DNA from: Mageeibacillus sp. UBA5439
GTDB taxonomy: Bacteria > Bacillota > Clostridia > Saccharofermentanales > DTU023
Assembly (NCBI GenBank): GCA_002427505.1
Contig: DIRJ01000047.1
Span: 1 to 40,774, forward strand
Length of the DNA: 40,774 nucleotides
Reading direction: 5' to 3'
Shown here: positions 25,466-33,247 of the stretch, piece by piece
How the letters are laid out: each line of letters starts with the position of its first letter
Position numbering within the stretch: position 1 is the first letter of the stretch
The notes under the pieces: generated by a model
Database searches by the model: none
What the model was told of the DNA's origin: nothing
The model's input: the letters and a program-made list of their open reading frames with translations, nothing else
Program-made: the position numbers and the translations under genes

Positions 25466-26884
25466 ATGCGAAAAACAAAAATTATCTGCACGATTGGACC
25501 GGCATCCTCAAGTCCGGAAACATTGAAACAATTAGCTTGGGCAGGTATGGATGTGGCACGTCTGAATCGATCGCACGGCACTCAGGCTGAGCACGCAGAA
25601 ATAATAGATTCGCTTAAAGAGCTGCGTAAGGAGAGCGGCCTGCCGATTGCAATCCTGCTGGATTTGAAAGGGCCTGAAATCCGTACCGGCAGCTTTGTCA
25701 ATTCTAAGGTTTTTTTACAAGCCGGTCAGGATTTCTATATTCACTCTGAGCAGCTTGTGGGTGACCAAAGGCAGATGAGCGTCAGCTACAAAGACTTTTT
25801 CCGGGCAGTAAAGCCAGGAACTCCTATTCTCATCGATGACGGTTTGATCGAGCTGCTCGTAGTCGGTACTGAGGACAGACTGGTACATACTAGAGTAGTA
25901 GTCGGGGGTGAGCTTTCGGATTTTAAAGGAGTAAACCTGCCCAACACTCCTACGCCTCTTCCCGCTCTGGATGAAAAAGATTTGTGTGATATTCGTTTTG
26001 CTGTACAAAAGGAAGTCGACTATATCGCTGTTTCCTTTGCCCGCAATGCTGATGACATTCTGCAGGCCCGGAAAGCTCTGGATAAAGAAGGCGGACAGTC
26101 AATCAAAATCATCGCCAAAATTGAAAACCAGCAAGGGATCGATAATAGCGATGAGATTATTGAAGCTGCAGACGGGCTGATGGTGGCCCGTGGTGACCTG
26201 GGTGTGGAAATTCCGCCTGAATCTGTGCCTCTGGTGCAGAAGAGGCTGATTAAGCAATGTTATCAGAGCGGAAAGCCTTCTATCATTGCCACCCAGATGC
26301 TGGATTCGATGATTAAGAACCCGAGACCAACGCGAGCCGAAGTGTCAGACGTCGCCAATGCCATATTCGATGGTACCAGTTGTCTGATGCTGTCAGGAGA
26401 AACCGCTGTCGGCAAGTATCCGGTCAGGTCTGTGGAAACAATGGCCCGCTTCACTGAGGGTGTAGAAAACGAAATTGACTATTGGGAAGATTCCGGCTTT
26501 GAGCTGATTTACCAATGTAATAACGTGCCCGATGCCATCAGCCACGCAGCAGCCTCAACAGCTGATGATTTAGATGCCGCTGCTATAGTCGTGATGACCT
26601 ACAGCGGAAATACCGCCCGCTTAATTTCCCGCTTCCGCCCTGACTGCCCCATTCTTGCCATGACTGTAAGTGAAACTTCGCAACAGCAATTGAATATGAA
26701 CTGGGGCGTAAAAGCTTATCTGGTAGCAGTTGCTTCCTCAACTGATGAAGTTTTCCGTCAGGCTGTCGAGGTAGCCAAACTGTCTTCTCTAGTTAAGTCT
26801 GGCGACACTATAGTGCTCGCCGGAGGTTCAACCAGTGGCCGCAGCGGCACAACTAACACGATCAGAGTTGAAATCGTGAAATAA
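25466..26884 (+). CDS. pyk: Pyruvate kinase
   Basis: A 472-residue enzyme converting phosphoenolpyruvate and ADP to pyruvate and ATP. It is the short form without the PEP-utiliser-like C-terminal domain found in Bacillus. Conserved regions include IGPASSSPETL, the active-site region KIIAKIENQQGIDNSDEI and MVARGDLGVEIPPE. The motif usually written RLNFSHG reads RLNRSHG here, an unusual change. GAGGAG precedes the ATG. It stands alone between the divergent VWA operon and the selenium region. Confidence 0.97.
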   Translation: MRKTKIICTIGPASSSPETLKQLAWAGMDVARLNRSHGTQAEHAEIIDSLKELRKESGLPIAILLDLKGPEIRTGSFVNSKVFLQAGQDFYIHSEQLVGDQRQMSVSYKDFFRAVKPGTPILIDDGLIELLVVGTEDRLVHTRVVVGGELSDFKGVNLPNTPTPLPALDEKDLCDIRFAVQKEVDYIAVSFARNADDILQARKALDKEGGQSIKIIAKIENQQGIDNSDEIIEAADGLMVARGDLGVEIPPESVPLVQKRLIKQCYQSGKPSIIATQMLDSMIKNPRPTRAEVSDVANAIFDGTSCLMLSGETAVGKYPVRSVETMARFTEGVENEIDYWEDSGFELIYQCNNVPDAISHAAASTADDLDAAAIVVMTYSGNTARLISRFRPDCPILAMTVSETSQQQLNMNWGVKAYLVAVASSTDEVFRQAVEVAKLSSLVKSGDTIVLAGGSTSGRSGTTNTIRVEIVK

Positions 26885-26959
26885 AGCGCAGTACATAGCT
26901 ACAATCTGTAGCTATGACATCATAACGTCATTTGGTCATGTTGCTACTTTTGCTGCGCT
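26885..26959. other. Structured intergenic element after pyk
   Basis: An outer 7-bp pair AGCGCAG (26885-26891) and CTGCGCT (26953-26959) encloses a perfect 10-bp hairpin CATAGCTACA-ATC-TGTAGCTATG (26894-26916) and a weaker ATGAC-N8-GTCAT hairpin next to it. This multi-stem layout is more complex than a terminator and lacks a T-run. It could be an mRNA 3' structure, a small RNA or a repeat family member. Confidence 0.4.
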
Positions 26960-26996
26960 GAGAGCTTAAAACTTTATCTGATAATTCATCGCCGTG

Positions 26997-27024
26997 TTGA
27001 CGAAATCTGTCATTACCGTATTAT
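26997..27024 (+). promoter_or_regulatory. Promoter of the lysR gene
   Basis: TTGACG (26997-27002) and TATTAT (27019-27024) are spaced by 16 bases. The expected start of transcription falls at about 27031, only a few bases before the ATG at 27034, so the mRNA would be leaderless or nearly so. Confidence 0.5.
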
Positions 27025-27033
27025 TATGAAAGT

Positions 27034-27942
27034 ATGCTTACATTTCGTGATCTTAAATCTTTTGTGACAGTAATCGACAGTGGCAGCTTTTCTCAGGCAG
27101 CTCAAGAGCTGGCTTTGTCTCAACCTACAGTAAGCGCCCATATTAATGCTCTGGAAAAGGAATTATCATTACAGTTAGTCACACGTTCCACTAAAGCCTC
27201 TGCTGCTACAGAGGCGGGCAAGCTTCTTTATACTTATGCCCGGCAGATCCTTGCGCTCCTGGATGAGGCTGAAAGCGATTTGCGGACCTATTCTCTAAAG
27301 AATGACAACACCTTGCGGATAGCTGTTTCCACTATACCTGCTCTTTACTTTCTTCCCGACTCATTGCCTCAATTGCAGGAGACTTTCCCCGATCTGTCCT
27401 ACAATATCATCGAAACGGACAGCACCGGTGCAGCTGCCGCTGTTTACGAACACCGTGCAGATCTGGCCATTGTAGGAACAAAGCTGGAATATGAAGGTTT
27501 GCTTTTCACGAAGATAGCCGAAGAATCTCTGCTCCTCATAGCTCCGCCCCAGGAACCATATCTCAGTGCTGTCGCGAATGTTAATCGCAATAATTTGGCA
27601 AACTGGCCCTTTATCAGGCGCGAAGAAGGCTCAGGTACCTGGCTGGAATCCTACAATTTTTTCAGATCTTACCAGATCAAGCCGGAAGAGCTTAACACTG
27701 TTGCGAAAGTAAACGGAACCAGCATGGCCTTGAATAGCGTAAAAGGCGGGCTTGGCTATACTTTACTGTCAGAGCAGGCAGCCAGACCCTACATCGAAAG
27801 AGGTGAAATTATTGATCTTAAAGCCGATTCAGCTGATCTGAAACGATATTTCTGGCTGGTCACACCCATCAACAGGCCTGGTACACCGGCACTTAAATTT
27901 TTCACCGCTTTGATTAAAAAAAGAAATACAGGTGATTTTTAA
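27034..27942 (+). CDS. LysR-family regulator, selenium-metabolism type
   Basis: A 302-residue LysR regulator. The N-terminal helix-turn-helix (FSQAAQELALSQPTVSAHINALEKEL, about 19-44) is followed by a periplasmic-binding-like effector domain. The sequence resembles the CysL-like LysR proteins known as selenium metabolism-associated regulators, and its position beside selD, yedE and selAB supports that. The start MLTFRDLKSFVTV is the standard LysR N-terminus, yet no Shine-Dalgarno is present and a promoter lies directly upstream. The ligand is unknown; a selenium or sulfur compound is a reasonable guess. Confidence 0.85.
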   Translation: MLTFRDLKSFVTVIDSGSFSQAAQELALSQPTVSAHINALEKELSLQLVTRSTKASAATEAGKLLYTYARQILALLDEAESDLRTYSLKNDNTLRIAVSTIPALYFLPDSLPQLQETFPDLSYNIIETDSTGAAAAVYEHRADLAIVGTKLEYEGLLFTKIAEESLLLIAPPQEPYLSAVANVNRNNLANWPFIRREEGSGTWLESYNFFRSYQIKPEELNTVAKVNGTSMALNSVKGGLGYTLLSEQAARPYIERGEIIDLKADSADLKRYFWLVTPINRPGTPALKFFTALIKKRNTGDF

Positions 27943-27989
27943 GTCATTGAATAATTACGCCTATAATTTTGTTTATTCGTTAGACTGTT

Positions 27990-28030
27990 AGCCGGAGCCA
28001 AGCAAAAATCAGAAGAATGATACTCCGGCT
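27990..28030. repeat. Inverted repeat between lysR and lipid kinase gene
   Basis: AGCCGGAG (27990-27997) pairs with CTCCGGCT (28023-28030) across a 25-base loop. It lies 46 bases before the kinase start codon. There is no T-run, so it is not a standard terminator. Confidence 0.35.
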
Positions 28031-28075
28031 CACTGCAGTAATTAGACAGTGTTTTTTATTAAAGGAAAGCAGGAC

Positions 28076-29083
28076 ATGACTAAGCTACTGATGATTGCAA
28101 ATCCCGTTGCGGGCAGACACCCCACTGCCAGACCCTGGCTGGAACTGGAGCAGGAGCTGGTAAAGCATGGCGTTGATGTAACTATCCGGGAAACTACACA
28201 GAGTTTCGATGCCACTTTAATCGCGGCGGCAGAGGGTTCTGAATATGATTTCGTCTGTGCCTGCGGCGGCGATGGCACCCTGTCGGAAGTAGTCTCAGGA
28301 CTGATGCGTTTGGAAGAGCGTCCTTTACTCGCCTTTCTGCCTATAGGTACCACCTGTGATATGGCTAAAAGTTTTGACCTGCCCTCTGAGCCCCACCTGG
28401 TTGCTGAAACAATCTTATACGGACCATCCTTCGCCATAGATATCGGAGCTATCAGCGGCAGCGAAGTTTTTATCCGTCAGGATCTGCCGGCCGGGGTCGC
28501 GCCCGCTGAGGCTGACCGGCTGCCACATCATTTCACCTACGTGAGCAGCTTCGGAGCCTTCAGCGAAACATCATATGCCACTTCCCACAATTTGAAAAAA
28601 TCCCTGGGCTATTTCGCTTATGTGCTCAGCGGAATCAAATCGCTTTCCAGCATCGAATCCCTGAGAGTCCGGATCACGAGAGATAGCCGTGTTAGTGAAG
28701 AATCATTAATTTTCGGCGCAGTTGCCAATTCCAGTTCTATCGGCGGAGTTCTGGAGATCGATGGTGCCCGTTTTGATGACGGCAAATTCGAACTGCTTCT
28801 GGTCCGCACACCGGAAAACATCCTGCAGATAGCGCCTATGCTTAAGAATCTGCTTAGCAACAACAGTGATCCGCTCATAATCAGGGAACTGGTCTCTGAC
28901 TGTGAGTTTGACTTCCTTGACGATATGAATTCCCTGACAGTAGACGGCGAATACGGCGGCACACGCAGGAACTGGCATTTTCTCAATAAACCACGCTCCA
29001 TTAAGCTGAAAGTGCCCGAATTACCGCATCCGCCTTCGCATGTTGATACAGTCAAGGACGCAAGAGCTGAAGATAAGGACTAA
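28076..29083 (+). CDS. Diacylglycerol kinase-family lipid kinase
   Basis: A 335-residue DAGK-catalytic-domain protein (DgkB/YegS/LCB5 family). The motif ANPVAGR near the start and CGGDGTLSEVVSGL are the nucleotide-binding and catalytic signatures; GTTCDMAKSF matches the conserved GTxNDfar motif with a Cys in place of Asn. Soluble members phosphorylate diacylglycerol for lipid recycling. The ATG at 28076 has AAAGGA and AGGA upstream; a start at 28049 is less likely. It lies between lysR and selD, where a lipid kinase is unexpected. Confidence 0.88.
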   Translation: MTKLLMIANPVAGRHPTARPWLELEQELVKHGVDVTIRETTQSFDATLIAAAEGSEYDFVCACGGDGTLSEVVSGLMRLEERPLLAFLPIGTTCDMAKSFDLPSEPHLVAETILYGPSFAIDIGAISGSEVFIRQDLPAGVAPAEADRLPHHFTYVSSFGAFSETSYATSHNLKKSLGYFAYVLSGIKSLSSIESLRVRITRDSRVSEESLIFGAVANSSSIGGVLEIDGARFDDGKFELLLVRTPENILQIAPMLKNLLSNNSDPLIIRELVSDCEFDFLDDMNSLTVDGEYGGTRRNWHFLNKPRSIKLKVPELPHPPSHVDTVKDARAEDKD

Positions 29084-29099
29084 GTTCACCTGGTGAACT
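29083..29099. promoter_or_regulatory. Palindrome upstream of selD
   Basis: AGTTCACC-T-GGTGAACT is a perfect 8-bp inverted repeat that starts in the stop codon of the kinase gene and ends 27 bases before selD. It could be an operator, for example for the adjacent LysR protein, or an mRNA hairpin. Confidence 0.45.
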
Positions 29100-29126
29100 G
29101 ACTACTACTATATGAAAGAGCGACAA

Positions 29127-30164
29127 ATGGACAAAATTAAACTGACATCTATGACTACAGCCGGTGGCTGAGGTTCAAAACTGGGACCGGAGGTCCTCTC
29201 TCAACTGCTGAACAAACTGCCCAAGGTGTACGATGACAGGCTTATAGTCGGTTACGACTCATCAGACGATGCCTCGGTATATTTGGCGCGTGAAGATTTA
29301 GCCATCGTACAAACCGTAGATTTTTTTCCGCCGATTGTTGATGATCCGTATGAGTTCGGGTTAATTGCTGCAGCCAATTCAATCAGCGATATCTACGCTA
29401 TGGGTGCCAAACCCATTACGGCTCTAAACCTGATTATGGTGCCCAGCTGCCTGCCCCTGGATGTCGTTCGTGAAATTTTGCGTGGCGGTGCTGACAAGGC
29501 TTTCGAAGCAGGCTTGATTATTGCCGGAGGACATTCCATTGAGGATGAAGAACCCAAGTTCGGCATGTCCGTCATGGGCCTGGCCCACCCTGATGATCTC
29601 TGGCACAATGATACGCCACGCATCGGAGATGTTCTGCTGCTCACCAAGCCGTTGGGAACCGGTTGTCTTACCACAGCCATGAAAGTGGAGCTTGTTGCGA
29701 AAGAGACGGAAGAGCTGGTAATTGCTACCATGGCACGACTGAATAAAAACGGCTTTGAGGCTGCCCGCTTCATCGATGTCTCTGCTGCCACCGATGTTAC
29801 AGGGTTTGGACTCCTGGGTCACGCTGCTGAAATGGCAGGCCAGGAAAAACGCTGCACGATATTGCTTGACAGCAAGAAATTGCCCTTTCTTCCGGAAGCA
29901 GTAGATCAGGCTGCAGGCGGTATTTTACCGGCCGGCGCCTACAAGAACAGGTCTTTTGTGGGCGAAAAGGTGAAGTTTGATGATTCGGTGCCACTGGAAA
30001 TTACAGACCTGATGTTTGATCCCCAAACTTCGGGCGGGCTTCTGCTGGCGATGCCGGAAGCTGATGTTTCCGAATATCTGGCTGAGATGGAAAAGCGCGG
30101 CGAAACTGCCTCAGTCATCGGTGAAGTGACGGAGTTCAGAACTCACCCGCTGGAAGTCAGCTGA
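29127..30164 (+). CDS. selD: Selenophosphate synthetase, selenocysteine-containing
   Basis: The frame from the ATG at 29127 runs through an in-frame TGA at 29169-29171 and gives a 345-residue SelD. The local motif is TTAGGUGSKLGPE, where U (Sec15) takes the place of the catalytic Cys17 of E. coli SelD; Lys18 follows. DDASVYL and the later GGHSIEDEEPKFG and DVTGFGLLGHA are conserved ATP- and metal-binding motifs. The enzyme makes monoselenophosphate from selenide and ATP. A hairpin GGACC-GGA-GGTCC lies 12 bases after the TGA. The Shine-Dalgarno is weak. Sec in SelD means the enzyme depends on its own product. Confidence 0.96.
29169..29196 (+). promoter_or_regulatory. Candidate SECIS element of selD
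   Basis: The UGA codon (29169-29171) is followed after 12 bases by GGACC-GGA-GGTCC (29184-29196), a 5-bp stem with a small G-containing loop, within the window where SelB recognises bacterial SECIS hairpins. It lies inside the coding sequence, as is usual in bacteria. Confidence 0.65.
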
Positions 30165-30171
30165 GAGTAAA

Positions 30172-31338
30172 CTAGCCTGTCTCGACAATCGATTGCAGAA
30201 TATCGGCTACCTGATCAATATCCGACAGACTGTGATTGTAAGCAAAAGAAAAGCGCACCGTACCCTCGGGATAGGAGGCAATTGTCTGGTGAGCCCGGGG
30301 GGCGCAATGCAGACCAACGCGCGTCAGCACACCTGCTTCTGCCAGGCGCTGTGACAGTTCTGACGGATCCATGCCCTCCGCCTGTACAGAAACCACTGCC
30401 ACCCTTCCTTCCCTGTCTTCAGGATCAGAAATGCCAAAAACACGGACCTGGGGTATTTCATTCACACGCTGCAAAAACCGGGCAGTAAGATCAGCTTTAT
30501 GCTGGTGAATATTAAATAAACCTGTCTCTTCTATCCAGTCCAGTGCAACACTCAAACCTGCAATCGCCGGCAAGGCTAAGGTTCCGGCCTCCAGACGATC
30601 CGGCAAGGGTTCCGGCATCGTTTCCAGATGTGAGAAACTCCCGGTTCCCCCGCAAATCACAGCTTGTATCAATTCTGCAGCCGGGTCAGACAGTAACAAA
30701 GCACCAACACCTTGTGGCCCCAACAGGCCCTTATGTCCGGTGATAGCCAAAGCATCAATATGATCCTCAAGCATTGAAATCGGGACTGTTCCTGCAGCCT
30801 GAGCGCTGTCTACAGCAAAGAGTATGCCCTTTTCCCGGCAAATATTGCCGATATCTCTTAGGGGCAGGCGGGTTCCGGCCACATTTGAAGCCGCAGTAAC
30901 TATAACTAATTTGGTCTGCGGCCTGATCAGATCTACGATTTTTTCAGGATCAAGCTGACCCTCTTTATTGGCCATAGCCAGTGAAAAATCAATCCTGCTT
31001 TCGTCTCGCAGCTGAGTCAGTGGTCTGACCACGGCATTATGTTCCATGGAACTAGTGATGACGTGGTCTCCTTTTTTCAATATCCCATATAAGAGGACAT
31101 TCAGAGCCAGAGTCACACCGGAACTGAATGTAACATTCTTCAGTCTGGGAGCATCAAACATATCGCTCAGCTGCTCCCGTGTCCGGTAAAGCATTGCTTC
31201 AGTGTCAAAGGCACCGGCATAAATTCCCCGGGATGCATTAAAGGCTCCGGCATCAATAAAACGCATCATGGCTTCGCCCACACCCGGTGCTTTTGGAGAA
31301 GCTGTACTGGCCTGATCGGTATTAATAAAAAATCCCAC
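30172..31338 (-). CDS. Cysteine desulfurase / selenocysteine-lyase-like enzyme
   Basis: A 388-residue class V aminotransferase (PLP enzyme). The PLP lysine is in ITGHKGLLGPQG and the catalytic Cys in VGLHCAPRAHQT. It resembles the EF2568-type subfamily, which is found next to selD and selenium-linked genes in other Firmicutes. It would release sulfur or selenium from cysteine or selenocysteine for SelD. The GTG start has GAGGAG 7 bases upstream. It is convergent with selD (7-base gap, no terminator) and divergent from yedE. Confidence 0.9.
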   Translation of the reverse strand: MGFFINTDQASTASPKAPGVGEAMMRFIDAGAFNASRGIYAGAFDTEAMLYRTREQLSDMFDAPRLKNVTFSSGVTLALNVLLYGILKKGDHVITSSMEHNAVVRPLTQLRDESRIDFSLAMANKEGQLDPEKIVDLIRPQTKLVIVTAASNVAGTRLPLRDIGNICREKGILFAVDSAQAAGTVPISMLEDHIDALAITGHKGLLGPQGVGALLLSDPAAELIQAVICGGTGSFSHLETMPEPLPDRLEAGTLALPAIAGLSVALDWIEETGLFNIHQHKADLTARFLQRVNEIPQVRVFGISDPEDREGRVAVVSVQAEGMDPSELSQRLAEAGVLTRVGLHCAPRAHQTIASYPEGTVRFSFAYNHSLSDIDQVADILQSIVETG

Positions 31339-31402
31339 TGGAAATCTCCTCGACTATCTTTATCGGCTTATCCTATAAAGCCCTGTTTGAATTTGTTGAT
31401 TG

Positions 31403-31469
31403 TATACTATGCTTGCTTAACGTACAAGGCAAATTTGATTTTCAAATACTATGTCCGCCTGCACGTTAA
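31403..31469 (+). promoter_or_regulatory. Structured leader upstream of yedE
   Basis: A TATACT -10-like box (31403-31408) is followed by TTAACGT (31417-31423), which pairs with ACGTTAA (31463-31469). Inside lies a hairpin ATTTGA-TTT-TCAAAT (31433-31447). The Shine-Dalgarno AGGAG is just outside the structure. It may be a cis-acting RNA or a regulator site. Confidence 0.35.
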
Positions 31470-31492
31470 CAAATTTATTATAGGAGAAAAAT

Positions 31493-32554
31493 ATGAAGAA
31501 GAAAAACTTGATTCTGGTAGTAGTAACCGGTTTGGCTCTGGGTGCTGCCGGAGTTGGCCTCATGCTGCTGGGCAACCCGGGCAATATGGGTTTCTGTATT
31601 GCTTGTTTTATCCGTGACACTGCCGGCGCCCTTAAATTACACACAGCGGGTGTTGTACAATATGTCCGTCCGGAAATTATCGGCCTGATACTGGGCGCAT
31701 TTCTGATTTCTATAGTGAAAAAAGAATTCAAGCCCAGAGGCGGATCAGCTCCTCTGACACGCTTTATGCTTGGCTTTTTTGTCATGATCTCAGCTCTGGT
31801 TTTCCTGGGCTGCCCCTTGCGCATGGTTCTGCGGATGGCTGCAGGTGACCTGAATGCCTGGGTTGGTTTGATCGGATTTATCGTCGGTGTGTTTGTCGGA
31901 GTGCAATTTCTTAAGAATGGTTACTCACTTGGCCGTACCTATAAGAAAAATGTTTTAGAAGGACTGGCCATGCCTGCAATCCAGGTCGTTTTACTGATTG
32001 CACTGATAGCTGGTGGTAGTTTACTGGCAGTCTCAACTGAGGGGCCGGGATCTATGCAGGCCCCGATTTGGATCGCCTTGCTGCTCGCTCTGGTAATCGG
32101 TGTCCTGGCTCAGCGTTCACGTCTCTGCCAGATGGGCGGATTCCGCGACTTGATCATGCTGAAAGACCCCCACCTTTTCTGGGGCGGTCTGGCAATTTTT
32201 GTAGCAGCACTGATCTTTAACCTTGCCGCAAGCAAATTCAACCTCAGCTTTGCAGATCAGCCGATTGCTCATACCGAGTGGCTCTGGAACTTACTGCCCA
32301 TGGTAGGTGTCGGATTCGGTTCTGTCCTGCTGGGTGGCTGTCCCATGCGTCAGCTCGTCCTGAGCGGAACCGGTAATATCGATTCCACCATTACCTTGAT
32401 CGGCTTCCTGGTCGGCGCAGCCTTCTCACATAACTTCTCGCTGGCTTCGAGTGCTGCAGGTTCAACCCCGGGCGGAAGGATCGCCACGATTGTATCATTG
32501 GTCGTAATGCTGATAATCGGTTTTGCCTACAGCAAAAAAAGCGCAAACGCCTAA
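31493..32554 (+). CDS. yedE: YedE-family selenium transporter
   Basis: A 353-residue polytopic membrane protein of the YeeE/YedE family, in the subgroup assigned to selenium uptake because it co-occurs with SelD. It has about nine or ten hydrophobic segments and the conserved cysteines in GFCIACFIRDTAG, LGCPLRMVLRM, RLCQMGGFRDL and GGCPMRQLVLSGTG, arranged as two related halves. Those cysteines probably carry the transported selenium or sulfur species. AGGAG precedes the ATG. It is the first gene of yedE-yedF-DUF3343. Confidence 0.9.
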   Translation: MKKKNLILVVVTGLALGAAGVGLMLLGNPGNMGFCIACFIRDTAGALKLHTAGVVQYVRPEIIGLILGAFLISIVKKEFKPRGGSAPLTRFMLGFFVMISALVFLGCPLRMVLRMAAGDLNAWVGLIGFIVGVFVGVQFLKNGYSLGRTYKKNVLEGLAMPAIQVVLLIALIAGGSLLAVSTEGPGSMQAPIWIALLLALVIGVLAQRSRLCQMGGFRDLIMLKDPHLFWGGLAIFVAALIFNLAASKFNLSFADQPIAHTEWLWNLLPMVGVGFGSVLLGGCPMRQLVLSGTGNIDSTITLIGFLVGAAFSHNFSLASSAAGSTPGGRIATIVSLVVMLIIGFAYSKKSANA

Positions 32555-32602
32555 GAAATAAAAGCAAGATCTTTAGTAGCATATTAAGGAAAGGTTTAGT
32601 AA

Positions 32603-32809
32603 ATGAAAACAGTTGATGCACGCGGACTATCTTGTCCTGAACCTGTATTTTTAACAAAGAAGGCTATGGAAGCGGGCGAATATCCTTTTGCAGTGCTCGT
32701 AGATGATATGACTCCACTGGAAAACATTAAGCGTTTCGCAAATCAGAATAAGCAAACTATCACAGTTGATGAAGCTGATGGTGAATACACTATCACTTTC
32801 ATGAAATAA
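32603..32809 (+). CDS. yedF: TusA-like YedF protein (selenium/sulfur carrier)
   Basis: A 68-residue TusA/SirA-fold protein. The motif GLSCPEPVFLTKKAME contains the Cys of the CPxP motif that carries persulfide or perselenide. It represents only the N-terminal half of the longer Gram-positive YedF proteins (about 200 residues), whose DsrE-like C-terminal domain is absent. AAGGAAAGG precedes the ATG. It lies 48 bases after yedE. Selenium delivery to SelD is inferred from context. Confidence 0.9.
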   Translation: MKTVDARGLSCPEPVFLTKKAMEAGEYPFAVLVDDMTPLENIKRFANQNKQTITVDEADGEYTITFMK

Positions 32810-32829
32810 GATAGACCTGACACACGGCT

Positions 32830-32860
32830 GGGCAGGTTGACAAGTTCTATCAGCCTGCCC
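32830..32860 (+). other. Hairpin between yedF and DUF3343 gene
   Basis: GGGCAGGTTGA and TCAGCCTGCCC form an 11-bp stem with one G-U pair and a 9-base loop. It ends 12 bases before the next start codon, where the Shine-Dalgarno would be. No T-run follows, so it is not a simple terminator. Confidence 0.55.
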
Positions 32861-32872
32861 ACAATGTAGCTT

Positions 32873-33112
32873 ATGAAATATATTGCGACTTTTTATACAC
32901 ATTTCGGTGCTTTCAGCTTTCACAAGCGCTTAGAGAGACTTGGCGATAAATCCGTCAAGTTAATTGCTGCTCCGAGAAAAATCAGCGTTTCCTGCGGGAC
33001 AGCAGTCAGTTTTTCTCAGGATTTTGCTGCTGAAACCATGGCTGACGAAGATACCGAAGCAGTTTATCTGGTTACGGATGATGGTTTCACTTTGATTTAT
33101 CACAACGAGTAG
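32873..33112 (+). CDS. DUF3343 protein (putative Se/S carrier-like)
   Basis: A 79-residue protein of the DUF3343 family. It shows the family pattern: a hydrophobic start (IATFYTHFGAFSF), then LIAAPRKISVSCGTAVSF with a conserved Cys (residue 41). The family co-occurs with SelD and YedF, and a role as selenium or sulfur carrier has been proposed; no activity is proven. No Shine-Dalgarno is seen before the ATG, and a strong hairpin ends 12 bases upstream, so translation may be coupled or controlled. Confidence 0.85.
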   Translation: MKYIATFYTHFGAFSFHKRLERLGDKSVKLIAAPRKISVSCGTAVSFSQDFAAETMADEDTEAVYLVTDDGFTLIYHNE

Positions 33113-33135
33113 TTTAGCTAACATTTTCTCAACTC

Positions 33136-33158
33136 CGATTTTTTCGGTTTCTTTTATT
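33136..33158 (+). terminator. Weak terminator before selA
   Basis: CCGA-TTTTT-TCGG is a short stem followed by TTTCTTTTATTT. It lies 24 bases after the DUF3343 stop codon and before the selA promoter. The stem is only 4 bp, so termination is probably partial. Confidence 0.4.
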
Positions 33159-33192
33159 TATGCGCGATTTCAGCGGATTATCAGTCAGTATT

Positions 33193-33201
33193 TGATACAA
33201 T
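33193..33201 (+). promoter_or_regulatory. Extended -10 promoter for selAB
   Basis: TGATACAAT fits an extended -10 (TGnTAnAAT) 46 bases before selA. No clear -35 is seen. Confidence 0.45.
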
Positions 33202-33247
33202 GTAAAGCAAGTAATTTTCAGGCATTCTTAACTACAGAGGAGTTAAT

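Noticed and set aside
29127..29171. selD as a pseudogene or with a start after the TGA at 29226
   Set aside because: The TGA sits exactly at the catalytic Cys/Sec position, upstream codons match the SelD N-terminus, and selA/selB are in the same locus.
33113..33122. GTTTAGCTAAC palindrome after the DUF3343 gene as a third DtxR-like site
   Set aside because: The half-sites TTAG and CTAA are adjacent rather than 6 bases apart, unlike the feo operators.
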